From: Acetivibrio ethanolgignens
GTDB lineage: Bacteria > Bacillota > Clostridia > Lachnospirales > Lachnospiraceae
NCBI RefSeq assembly: GCF_001461035.1
Contig: NZ_LNAM01000090.1
Location: 1 to 57,108 of the forward strand
Reading direction: 5' to 3'
Length of the DNA: 57,108 nucleotides
Translations under genes and position numbers: made by a program
The notes under the pieces: model-generated
Seen by the model: only the letters and a program-made list of their open reading frames with translations
Told to the model about the DNA's origin: nothing
The model's database searches: none
In this document: piece by piece, positions 8,169 through 15,686 of the stretch
Numbering within the stretch: position 1 is the first letter of the stretch
How the letters are laid out: every line of letters starts with the position of its first letter

Positions 8169-8243
8169 GTTATCCTCTTTTCTTTCTTTATACTCTCTGT
8201 CTTAATCCTTCCGCTAATATATTTTTTGCGGCATTAACATCCC

Positions 8244-9128
8244 TTAGCCCTGGCAGCCACAGCCACCACCATGATGGGTTGCACCCTCACGCTGCTTTAA
8301 CAGTGCCCGTCCTTCTTCCGTCTTATACATCTGCTGACGCTTTATGCTTTCGTCAAAATCCACCAGATGTCCGTCAAACTCAGGACCGTCTACACAGGCA
8401 AACTTCACCTCACCGCCAACAGTTAGACGGCAGGCACCACACATGCCGGTACCATCTACCATAATAGGATTCATGCTGACAACCGTTTTAATCCCCAGTT
8501 CCTTGGTAAGAAGACTTACAAACTTCATCATGATAACGGGTCCGATAGCAATTACAAGATCATACTTTTCGCCCTGATTATTTACCAGGTCCTTAATCTT
8601 GTCATTTACATTTCCCTTAAAGCCGTAGGAGCCGTCATCCGTTGCAATATAAACATGGTCAGACCATTGTTTCATCTCCTCTTCCAGAATAATAAGCTCT
8701 TTGTTTCTGGCTCCGATAATAACATCTGTTTCAATTCCCTGCTGCTTTAACCATTTTACCTGAGGGTATACCGGTGCAGTACCCACACCGCCTGCTACAA
8801 ACAGAATATGTTTTTTCTTAAGCTCCTCTAAGCCTTCATCAATCAGCTCGGACTTACAGCCCAAAGGTCCTGCAAAATCAAGGAAGGAATCTCCCTCCTC
8901 ATACAGTGCCATCCGCTCTGTAGAGGCTCCTACCGTTTGAAATACAATAGTTACATACCCCTTTTCTCTGTCATAATCGCAGATGGTAAGAGGGATTCTT
9001 TCACCCTTTTCATCCATCTTTACAATGACGAACTGTCCAGGATAGCAGGATTTGGCAACTCTCGGCGCTTCCACATCCATGAGATAAATTTTCTCTGCCA
9101 GCTTCTGCTTTCTTACAATTTTGAACAT
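8244..9128 (-). CDS. nfnA: NfnA subunit (ferredoxin/NADH side of transhydrogenase)
   Basis: 294 residues. Ferredoxin-NADP reductase fold: FAD region PGQFVIVKMDEKGERIPLTI, nucleotide region VAGGVGTAPVYPQVKWL, and C-terminal [2Fe-2S] cysteines CGACRLTV and CVDGPEFDG as in dihydroorotate dehydrogenase PyrK-like proteins. Pairs with NfnB downstream. The ATG at 9128 has GGGAGG at a 7-base distance; the ATG two codons earlier is too close to the ribosome site, and the frame up to 9203 has none. The C-terminus ends in a His/Gly/Cys stretch (HHGGGCGC) which may be a family variation. Confidence 0.9.
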   Translation of the reverse strand: MFKIVRKQKLAEKIYLMDVEAPRVAKSCYPGQFVIVKMDEKGERIPLTICDYDREKGYVTIVFQTVGASTERMALYEEGDSFLDFAGPLGCKSELIDEGLEELKKKHILFVAGGVGTAPVYPQVKWLKQQGIETDVIIGARNKELIILEEEMKQWSDHVYIATDDGSYGFKGNVNDKIKDLVNNQGEKYDLVIAIGPVIMMKFVSLLTKELGIKTVVSMNPIMVDGTGMCGACRLTVGGEVKFACVDGPEFDGHLVDFDESIKRQQMYKTEEGRALLKQREGATHHGGGCGCQG

Positions 9129-9209
9129 GATCATTCCTCCCAAAATATTTATTGACCTCATTGTAACGTTTTTTTTCTCATTTGTATAGACTTTTTTGTA
9201 CATTTTTTA

Positions 9210-9249
9210 CCCCGGTAGAGAAAACAAAAACTAGTTTTACTCTCCGGGG
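9210..9249. terminator. GC-rich hairpin between adh and nfnA
   Basis: CCCCGGTAGAGAAAAC pairs with GTTTTACTCTCCGGGG. The T-run (TATTTTTT) follows the stem on the plus strand, whereas on the minus strand, the direction of adh-nfn genes, it is followed by A-rich sequence. It is a clear hairpin; its role as terminator of the minus-strand gene upstream of it is uncertain. Confidence 0.5.
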
Positions 9250-9270
9250 CTATTTTTTACTTCATTTTAT

Positions 9271-10449
9271 TTAAAAATCAACCTCTGTTCCGTAGTAGGT
9301 ACAGGTAAGTAGCTTCTCCATCTCAGCCGGAGTAATTGGTCTTGGATTGGAGCCTGTGCAGGCATCACCTACAGCCAATTCTGCAATCTTAGCAACCTTC
9401 TCCTTAAACTCTTCCTCATTAATACCAAATTCTTTTAAGGTCTTAGGAATATTTAACTTCACATTGTACTCATCAATCTTTTTGCAAAGCTTTTTTACAC
9501 ACTCTGCATCTGTTCCTACTAAGCCAATACTTCTTGCAATTGCTGCATATCTTCCCTCCGCTGTCTTGTCCTTTGCATTGTACTGAATAACGTATGGGAG
9601 ATAAATTGCATTTGCACAGCCATGAGGAATATGTCCTGTAGAGAAGGCAGCTCCCGTCTTATGTGCCATAGAATGTACAATACCAAGAAGAGCATTGGAG
9701 AATGCCTGACCTGCCAGACATTGTGCATAGTGCATCTGCTCTCTTGCCACCAGACAGCCACGATAGGAGTCTGGCAGATAGTCCATTACCATCTGGATTG
9801 CCTTAATTGCCAGCGGATCAGTAAATGGACTGTTCATAGTAGATACATAAGCCTCAATCGCATGGGTCAATGCATCCATACCAGTATGTGCTGTCAGCTT
9901 AGGAGGCATGGTCTCTGCCAGCTCCGGGTCTACAATCGCAATATCCGGTGTAATATTAAAATCTGCTAACGGATATTTAATTCCTTTTGCATAATCAGTA
10001 ATTACAGAGAATGCAGTTACCTCAGTTGCAGTACCGGAGGTAGATGGGATAGCAACAAACTTTGCCTTCTGACGTAAGGCTGGGAAAGAGAATGGCTTTA
10101 TAATCTCTTCAAAGGTAGTATCCGGATATTCATAAAATACCCACATTGCCTTTGCTGCATCAATTGGTGAGCCACCACCCATGGAAATAATCCAGTCCGG
10201 CTCAAATTCACGCATCATTGCAGCACCCTTCATGACAGTCTCTACGGATGGATCTGGCTCAACATTTTCAAACAACTGTGTTTCAATACCAGCTTCCTTT
10301 AAGTAGGATAATGCCTTATCTACAAATCCGAACCGCTTCATGGAGCCGCCACCCAGAACTAAAACTGCTTTTTTTCCTTCCAGATTCTTTAACTGCTCCA
10401 AAGCACCCTTTCCATAGTACATATCTCTTGGTAATGTAAAACGCATCAT
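9271..10449 (-). CDS. iron-containing alcohol dehydrogenase
   Basis: 392 residues, group III (Fe) alcohol dehydrogenase. NAD-binding GGGSMKRFG and GGGSPIDAAKAMW are present, as are the family signature around STSGTATEVTAFSV and metal-ligand histidines in HTGMDALTHAIEAY, VHSMAHKTGA and GHIPHGCANAIYLP. It is similar to the alcohol dehydrogenase half of AdhE and to butanol dehydrogenases, reducing aldehydes with NADH in fermentation. I place the start at 10449 (ATG ATG CGT) because GGGAGG touches the ATG at 10458, leaving no spacer. A consensus-like promoter overlaps the end of the preceding gene, so it is a separate transcription unit. Confidence 0.93.
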   Translation of the reverse strand: MMRFTLPRDMYYGKGALEQLKNLEGKKAVLVLGGGSMKRFGFVDKALSYLKEAGIETQLFENVEPDPSVETVMKGAAMMREFEPDWIISMGGGSPIDAAKAMWVFYEYPDTTFEEIIKPFSFPALRQKAKFVAIPSTSGTATEVTAFSVITDYAKGIKYPLADFNITPDIAIVDPELAETMPPKLTAHTGMDALTHAIEAYVSTMNSPFTDPLAIKAIQMVMDYLPDSYRGCLVAREQMHYAQCLAGQAFSNALLGIVHSMAHKTGAAFSTGHIPHGCANAIYLPYVIQYNAKDKTAEGRYAAIARSIGLVGTDAECVKKLCKKIDEYNVKLNIPKTLKEFGINEEEFKEKVAKIAELAVGDACTGSNPRPITPAEMEKLLTCTYYGTEVDF

Positions 10450-10493
10450 AATATTCATCCTCCCTATTGCTTTAAGCTTTATTTTATGATGCT

Positions 10494-10522
10494 ATTATAA
10501 CTCTGTTAATATTTTAACGCAA
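10494..10522 (-). promoter_or_regulatory. promoter of the alcohol dehydrogenase gene
   Basis: TTGCGT (10517-10522) and TATAAT (10494-10499), spacing 17 bp, on the minus strand. The -35 element lies inside the last codons of the sulfatase gene. It leaves a leader of about 40 bases before the ATG. Confidence 0.65.
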
Positions 10523-12290
10523 GGTTTTTTTGCATAAATTCAAACATTTCTGCAACATAATTCTTTTTATCAAACAATTTATTATACTGTAGCTGCTCAT
10601 AAAGAGCCGTTATCTCATCCTTTCCATTCTCCCGCGGGTCTATCCATACACTAGCGGCATCCATATGTCCATTAATGCTTATCGCTGGCACATCCTTCCT
10701 ATTATCCAGCAGCAGATGATAATAAGGCGGCATAGAAAGTCCGGCTGTTTGCAAAAGTAACGGTGCCAAAAATCCAGGGCTTGTATCCCCCACTGTGCTT
10801 TCTTCGATATCATAATTCGCCCAGATTACAAAAGGCACCAGATACTTATTCCGGTAAACCGACATATCTGTTTCTTCATTAATCCCATCGTAGGTGCCAT
10901 CCTGAAGATTCGGCTGATGGTCTCCAAAGAATAAAAGCAAAATTGGCTCCGGCTGCTCCTCAAAATATTCTATCAACCGTTTTAATTCCTTATCCGTTTC
11001 CCGAATCAGATTGATGTACATTTGAGTTCCGCCATCATAGCCTCCATGATTCTGCATCGTTACATTAAATAAAAAAGCCGGCCCCTCTACCCTTCTTTTT
11101 TCATACTCCTCTATCAGCTGGTCAAAATCTGCCTGGTCTGACATATATCCCCGCAAATAAGAGGTATTTTCTGGAGAAAAATCGTTTTCACTGATAAACT
11201 CGTCAAAACCAAGATAAGGGTACACCTTGTCCCGGTTCCAATTAGAAGCTTTACAGGGGTGTATCGCCGTCGCCGAATAGCCCTGTTTTTTCAGAATCCG
11301 GCACAAGGAGCTTAAATCCCGGTCTACATACTGCTGATAAGGCACACTTCCCGAAGGTAGAAAGGCCATACTTAGGGAGGTCAAAAACTCAAACTCGGTA
11401 TTACAGGTATTGCCACCAAAGGCGGATACATTTAAGTTTCCCCGTATCGTATTCTCTGTCAGATTGTCAAAAAATGGCATATACTCTGCATCCTCACCCA
11501 AATCCTTTATCATGGATATATCTGCAAAGGATTCATCCATGATAGCAATAATATTCGGCTTTTTTGTAGCTCCTATATCTTCCTTTTCCTGCTGTTCTCC
11601 GGCATATTCTAAAGCTAGCTGCCTTATTTTTTCCGGGTCATAGTCTGCCGGTTTTCCTACATCCATAAATCTTAAGTTTTCCATAAAGCTTGCTGCTACA
11701 CCACAGCACTGGTATTGGATTTTCTGATTCCAGGCAAAAACTGTCCAGTTATGCATCCCCAGAAGCCCAAAGTTGCTGTGAAGATACCAGACCGCCCCGG
11801 CAAAGACCAGATATGTAGAAAATATTGCTACATATTTTTTACTTTTAACCTCTATCCTGTCCTTGGAAACCGAAAAATGAACCAGCAGTAAATAGCAGGC
11901 AGTTACTAACGTAACTGCCCATGTATAGCTGTCAAAACTGTAATCATAATTTCCTGCCACATCCATGGCTGTTCCAAAGGACTTAAAATCCCAAGGAAGA
12001 ATTGGGATCCCCCGAAATTCTAAAACATAATGATTAGCGAGTCCAATCACATAACTGATAACCCCGGCTGTCATCAAAGCATACCGAAGTCTTCGCAGCG
12101 CCAGCAGCAAAAGTCCTAAAATCAGAGCGTACCAGAGATAATTTATAAAATAAAAAGGCTCTCTGATATTATAGAGCTGATTTTCCTCTAAAAGCTCAAC
12201 CTGTAAAAACATCAAAAACGGTGTCGCCAGAGCTAATAATAGCTCCCCTAATTTTGGTGTCCATTTTTTCCAGTTAATTTTATCCATCAT
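10506..12290 (-). CDS. LTA synthase-like membrane sulfatase (alkaline phosphatase superfamily)
   Basis: 594 residues: about five N-terminal membrane helices (residues 10-190), then an extracellular sulfatase domain. Motifs are PNIIAIMDESFADIS (metal site), GNTCNTEFEFL with the probable nucleophile Thr, NHGGYD and FFGDHQPNL. LtaS enzymes transfer glycerol phosphate from phosphatidylglycerol to build lipoteichoic acid; relatives transfer phosphoethanolamine or phosphoglycerol to other glycans, and the sequence does not settle the acceptor. The gene starts 22 bp after sigK, so a link with sporulation or envelope remodelling in the mother cell is possible. Confidence 0.88.
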   Translation of the reverse strand: MMDKINWKKWTPKLGELLLALATPFLMFLQVELLEENQLYNIREPFYFINYLWYALILGLLLLALRRLRYALMTAGVISYVIGLANHYVLEFRGIPILPWDFKSFGTAMDVAGNYDYSFDSYTWAVTLVTACYLLLVHFSVSKDRIEVKSKKYVAIFSTYLVFAGAVWYLHSNFGLLGMHNWTVFAWNQKIQYQCCGVAASFMENLRFMDVGKPADYDPEKIRQLALEYAGEQQEKEDIGATKKPNIIAIMDESFADISMIKDLGEDAEYMPFFDNLTENTIRGNLNVSAFGGNTCNTEFEFLTSLSMAFLPSGSVPYQQYVDRDLSSLCRILKKQGYSATAIHPCKASNWNRDKVYPYLGFDEFISENDFSPENTSYLRGYMSDQADFDQLIEEYEKRRVEGPAFLFNVTMQNHGGYDGGTQMYINLIRETDKELKRLIEYFEEQPEPILLLFFGDHQPNLQDGTYDGINEETDMSVYRNKYLVPFVIWANYDIEESTVGDTSPGFLAPLLLQTAGLSMPPYYHLLLDNRKDVPAISINGHMDAASVWIDPRENGKDEITALYEQLQYNKLFDKKNYVAEMFEFMQKNLALKY

Positions 12291-12312
12291 TTTCTTTTTC
12301 CTTTATCTAAGC

Positions 12313-12948
12313 TCATAAGGCTTCCTCTATTTCAAATTCCTCCCGTAGCTTTTTCAGTGCCTTTTTCTCAATTCGGGAAACGTAGCTTCTGGATATCCCC
12401 AGCCTCTCCCCGATTTCCTTCTGGGTTATCTCCTCTCCCTTTTTAAGTCCATAGCGAAGATAGAGGATTTGCCTCTCCCGTTCCGTTAGCTGAGACTCCA
12501 AAAGCTTATATAAAAGCTGTACCCTCTCCTTTAAATCAACCTGCTCTACAACATCCTTTTCTTCCGCCTCCAGGATATCCAAAAGGTCTATCGTACTCCC
12601 ATCCTTATCCGTTCCAATCGGATCATATAAATACACCTCCCGGGACTGCTTTTTACTGCTGCGCATCAGCATCAAAAGCTCATTGTCAATACAACGGGAG
12701 GCATAGGTTGCCAAACGTATTTCTTTTTCTATATCAAAGGAATCTATCGCCTTTATCAGCCCAATCGAGCCAATGGAAATTAAATCCTCCATATCATAAT
12801 CTGTATTTGCATATTTTTTCGCAATGTGGGCCACCAGACGCAAATTTCTTTCGATTAAAATGTCTCTGGCCTCCCGGCTCCCTTCCCGGCACTGCCTCAA
12901 ATATTCCTTTTCTTCCTTTGCGCCAAGCGGTTTTGGAAATGATTTCAA
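12313..12948 (-). CDS. sigK: RNA polymerase sporulation sigma factor SigK
   Basis: 211 residues. Region 2 contains IERNLRLVAHIAKKY and DLISIGSIGLIKAIDSF, region 4 contains LTERERQILYLRYGL and the helix-turn-helix EIGERLGISRSYVSRIEKKA. The match is to late mother-cell sigma-K. The start is TTG (12946-12948) with GAGG about 10 bases upstream; a TGA stop lies four codons further upstream in frame, so there is no room for the 20-residue pro-sequence of Bacillus SigK. The protein begins at the position of mature SigK (FPKPL). The gene is continuous, with no skin-type element. Activation should not need a processing protease. Confidence 0.92.
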   Translation of the reverse strand: MKSFPKPLGAKEEKEYLRQCREGSREARDILIERNLRLVAHIAKKYANTDYDMEDLISIGSIGLIKAIDSFDIEKEIRLATYASRCIDNELLMLMRSSKKQSREVYLYDPIGTDKDGSTIDLLDILEAEEKDVVEQVDLKERVQLLYKLLESQLTERERQILYLRYGLKKGEEITQKEIGERLGISRSYVSRIEKKALKKLREEFEIEEAL

Positions 12949-13027
12949 AACAGAAGCACCTCAACATTTCTGCTTTCTAACAGTTTATGTTAAGATGTTT
13001 CTTTTCGTGCCTTTCCTATTTATCTGT

Positions 13028-14257
13028 CTATTCTTCCTTACGCCGTAATAGGTCAAAAACCTCCAGCGGTTCACCAAAATCAACAAAAATTTTCTGCTTT
13101 GGATGCGGACAGCTTTCCATCTCTTCTCCGTTCTCATCCAGAATCCGTCTTACGGTAAGAGAAAGATTTCTTCCATCTGGTTTCATAACCTCAACCTCTT
13201 CTCCAACGCAGAACTTATTTCTCTGCTCCAGCTCACACAGATTATTTTTATCCACAGCTCTTACAATCCCCAGATAGGTATACTCCTTCACATAGGTATT
13301 GCTATCATAAATCTGTGTCTCATGGGTTGTCGGTCCATAGAAAAATCCGGTGGTGAACTGGCGGTAGGTACACTTGGCAATTTCCTTCCGGTAATGCTCC
13401 ATATTCTTCTCATACAAGGCCGGATCCTTATAATAATCATCGATGGCCTGGCGGTAGGTTCTGGTAACTGCCGCTACATACAGGGCAGTCTTCATCCGGC
13501 CCTCGATCTTTAAGCTGTCGATACCAGCAGCTACAATATCCGGAATATGCTCAATCATACACAAATCCCTGGAATTGAAAATATAGGTTCCCCTTTCATT
13601 TTCCTCGATTGGCATATATTCTCCCGGACGGTTCTCTTCCACAATATAATACTTCCAGCGGCATGGGTGGGTGCAGGCTCCCAGATTTGCATCTCTGCCG
13701 GTAAAATAGTTGCTCAAAAGACAGCGTCCGGAATAGGAAATGCACATGGCACCATGGATAAAGGTCTCGATTTCCAGCTCCTCCGGGATGTTTTCGCGGA
13801 TTTCCTTAATCTCTGCTAAGGAAAGCTCTCTTGCCGATACCACCCGGGTAGCACCCATGCGGTGCCAAAAGCGGTAGGTTCCGTAATTCACATTATTTGC
13901 CTGGGTACTGATGTGTACATCTATCTCCGGGCATACCTCTTTTGCAATGTCAAAAACGCCCGGGTCAGAAATAATTAACGCATCCGGTCCAATTTCCTTT
14001 AATTCCTCAAAATAGCCTCGGATTCCCTTTAAATCACGGTTATGGGCCGTAATATTAGCTGTTACATACACCTTAGTTCCATGCTCATGGGCAAATCCTA
14101 TGCCCTCCTTCATATCCTCCAGGGAAAAATTCTTTGCCTTGGCCCGTAGACCATACATATCACCGCCAATATAGACAGCATCTGCTCCATAGCTTACAGC
14201 CACCTTTAAAACCTCCAGACTGCTGGAGGGAATTAACAATTCCGGTTTCTTTCGCAT
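13028..14257 (-). CDS. U32 family protein, tRNA U34 hydroxylation (TrhP-like)
   Basis: 409 residues with the U32 signature ETFIHGAMCISYSGRC (about 175-190) and further cysteines (CTHPC, DLCMIEHIPD, KCTYRQFTTGFFYG). The U32 'peptidases' of this clade, YrrN/YrrO or TrhP, are needed for 5-hydroxyuridine at tRNA position 34, and probably hold an Fe-S cluster. The neighbour 9 bp upstream is TrmR-like, which methylates that product to 5-methoxyuridine, so context supports a tRNA role over a protease role. Only one U32 gene is present here, where Bacillus has two. Confidence 0.88.
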   Translation of the reverse strand: MRKKPELLIPSSSLEVLKVAVSYGADAVYIGGDMYGLRAKAKNFSLEDMKEGIGFAHEHGTKVYVTANITAHNRDLKGIRGYFEELKEIGPDALIISDPGVFDIAKEVCPEIDVHISTQANNVNYGTYRFWHRMGATRVVSARELSLAEIKEIRENIPEELEIETFIHGAMCISYSGRCLLSNYFTGRDANLGACTHPCRWKYYIVEENRPGEYMPIEENERGTYIFNSRDLCMIEHIPDIVAAGIDSLKIEGRMKTALYVAAVTRTYRQAIDDYYKDPALYEKNMEHYRKEIAKCTYRQFTTGFFYGPTTHETQIYDSNTYVKEYTYLGIVRAVDKNNLCELEQRNKFCVGEEVEVMKPDGRNLSLTVRRILDENGEEMESCPHPKQKIFVDFGEPLEVFDLLRRKEE

Positions 14258-14266
14258 ATTTTATCC

Positions 14267-14920
14267 TCATTTCATTTTTGTACTCAGCGTTACACCATCT
14301 CCCAGCGGCAGAACCACCGTATCCAACCCTTCTGTATGGGTCAGGGTATACAGATACTCCCGCATCCGGAAATGAATCGTCCGGTTTCTTCTGGTAACAG
14401 CATACCGGGACTCCACAATATCACCATCCTGCAATACGTTATCCGATACTAAAAGACCGCCCTTCTTAAGGATTTCCATCACCGGCGGCAGAAAGTTCAG
14501 ATACTGCCCCTTAGCTGCATCCATAAATATCATATCAAAGGTTTCACCCTTTTTTGAAAGCTCCTCTAAAATATCTGCCGCATCTCCCTCCAAAAGAGTA
14601 ATTACAGACTCCTTTCCGGCTTCTTTAATATTTTTCTTCGCCTCGCTGATGCGCTTTGGCACCTTTTCAATCGTCGTTATCCTGCTGCCCTCCATCAGAT
14701 ACTCACTCATCAAAAGAGCCGAAAAGCCAACGGCTGCTCCAATCTCCAATACCCTTGCCGGGCGGTGAGAATGAAGCAGAAATCGAAGAAGGCCGCGGGT
14801 CGGCCTCTTGACAATCGGTACATGGTTAGAAAGAGCCTCTTTTTCAATAGCCCTAAGATATGCAGGAAGCTCTGCATCCAGAGAATCAATATAGGCTCCA
14901 ATACGTTCCTTTGTAATCAT
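14267..14920 (-). CDS. trmR: tRNA 5-hydroxyuridine methyltransferase (TrmR/YrrM-like)
   Basis: 217 residues, class I SAM-dependent O-methyltransferase of the catechol type: SAM motif I VLEIGAAVGFSALLMSEY, then TTIEKVPKRISEAK, DMIFMDAAKGQY and LLVSDNVLQDG. The family includes TrmR, which forms 5-methoxyuridine at tRNA position 34, and small-molecule O-methyltransferases. Position next to the U32 gene and inside the ireB-ruvX-yrzB order known from Bacillus points to TrmR. It starts 3 bp after the MltG-like gene, so the genes are co-transcribed. Confidence 0.85.
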   Translation of the reverse strand: MITKERIGAYIDSLDAELPAYLRAIEKEALSNHVPIVKRPTRGLLRFLLHSHRPARVLEIGAAVGFSALLMSEYLMEGSRITTIEKVPKRISEAKKNIKEAGKESVITLLEGDAADILEELSKKGETFDMIFMDAAKGQYLNFLPPVMEILKKGGLLVSDNVLQDGDIVESRYAVTRRNRTIHFRMREYLYTLTHTEGLDTVVLPLGDGVTLSTKMK

Positions 14921-14923
14921 AGT

Positions 14924-15340
14924 CTACTCCGTATAAGTCAGTTCTTCTCCTGCTGTCGCTGTCAATACAGCAAGAATTTCATCGTAGGTCATGGAAGAAT
15001 TCAGGGTATAGGTTCCTGGCAATATCGGCTTTTTATTACCTGTCGTAAGCTTCGCACGAACATAAAAGGAATCAGCATTGATAATCAAACCATTTTTCTC
15101 CAGTTCATCTGCCACCGAACGAGTCCCTTCCCCTTCTTCTATCTCTATCGTTGCCAGCTTACCAGGAGCAGAAGCCACAGTTACATTTCCAAACACCTGA
15201 TATGCGAAATTATAGGTCCAGCCACTCAGCTTAACCACTGCCATAATCAGAACCACATAAAATAAAATGTTCAAAAATAGCTGAATCACAATACTGATTC
15301 CCTTCATTGCCGATTTTGCACTTTGGGACATCTCCATCAT
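14924..15340 (-). CDS. short MltG/YceG-like membrane protein lacking the catalytic domain
   Basis: 138 residues: a cytoplasmic N-terminus, one membrane helix (about 18-40) and a small extracellular LysM-like domain with GTRSVADELEKNGLI and LPGTYTLNSSMTYDEIL, typical of the N-terminal part of endolytic transglycosylase MltG. Full MltG has about 330-380 residues with a catalytic Glu; that part is absent. It occupies the same genomic slot as mltG (yrrL) in Bacillus. It may be a regulator of glycan length or a remnant kept for its binding domain. The ribosome site GGAGGAG overlaps the end of the YlbF gene. Confidence 0.8.
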   Translation of the reverse strand: MMEMSQSAKSAMKGISIVIQLFLNILFYVVLIMAVVKLSGWTYNFAYQVFGNVTVASAPGKLATIEIEEGEGTRSVADELEKNGLIINADSFYVRAKLTTGNKKPILPGTYTLNSSMTYDEILAVLTATAGEELTYTE

Positions 15341-15343
15341 AGG

Positions 15344-15685
15344 CTACTCCTCCAAAAAATCAATTTCCATATCCAGACATTCAGTAATCCGGTAAACTGC
15401 CTGCCGTACCATCTTACAGTACTTATATTCTGCACTTAAAAACTGTGCTACCAACGGGTCAATCAAAAGCTCATTAAACTCTGCTGCCAGCCCACGCTGA
15501 GCCTCCAGCCCTTCCTCTATCTCTGTCATCTCCAGTTCAAAGCGGCGTCTTCTAAAGGTATTGAGTCTCTTCAACAGCTTCTCATCCTTTTTTATCTCAG
15601 AGTACAGCCAGTGATACTGGCTGTACTCTCTGCTATCCTTTATCGCTGCTACCAACTCATAGGTTTCTTCTTCTACGCGATGCAT
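15344..15685 (-). CDS. YlbF family protein
   Basis: 113 residues, predicted all-helical, rich in Glu/Lys. The pattern AAIKDSREYSQYHWLYSEIKKDEKL and the C-terminal helical part match YlbF/YmcA (RicF/RicA). In Bacillus these proteins form an Fe-S complex that supports RNase Y processing of mRNA, sporulation and competence. The gene starts 1 bp past the RNase J stop codon, which fits an RNA-processing partner, though here the neighbour is RNase J. Confidence 0.75.
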   Translation of the reverse strand: MHRVEEETYELVAAIKDSREYSQYHWLYSEIKKDEKLLKRLNTFRRRRFELEMTEIEEGLEAQRGLAAEFNELLIDPLVAQFLSAEYKYCKMVRQAVYRITECLDMEIDFLEE

Positions 15686-15686
15686 C

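Noticed and set aside
13028-14257. U32 collagenase-like peptidase function
   Set aside because: Gene neighbours and clade point to tRNA hydroxylation; protease activity is not supported by sequence here.
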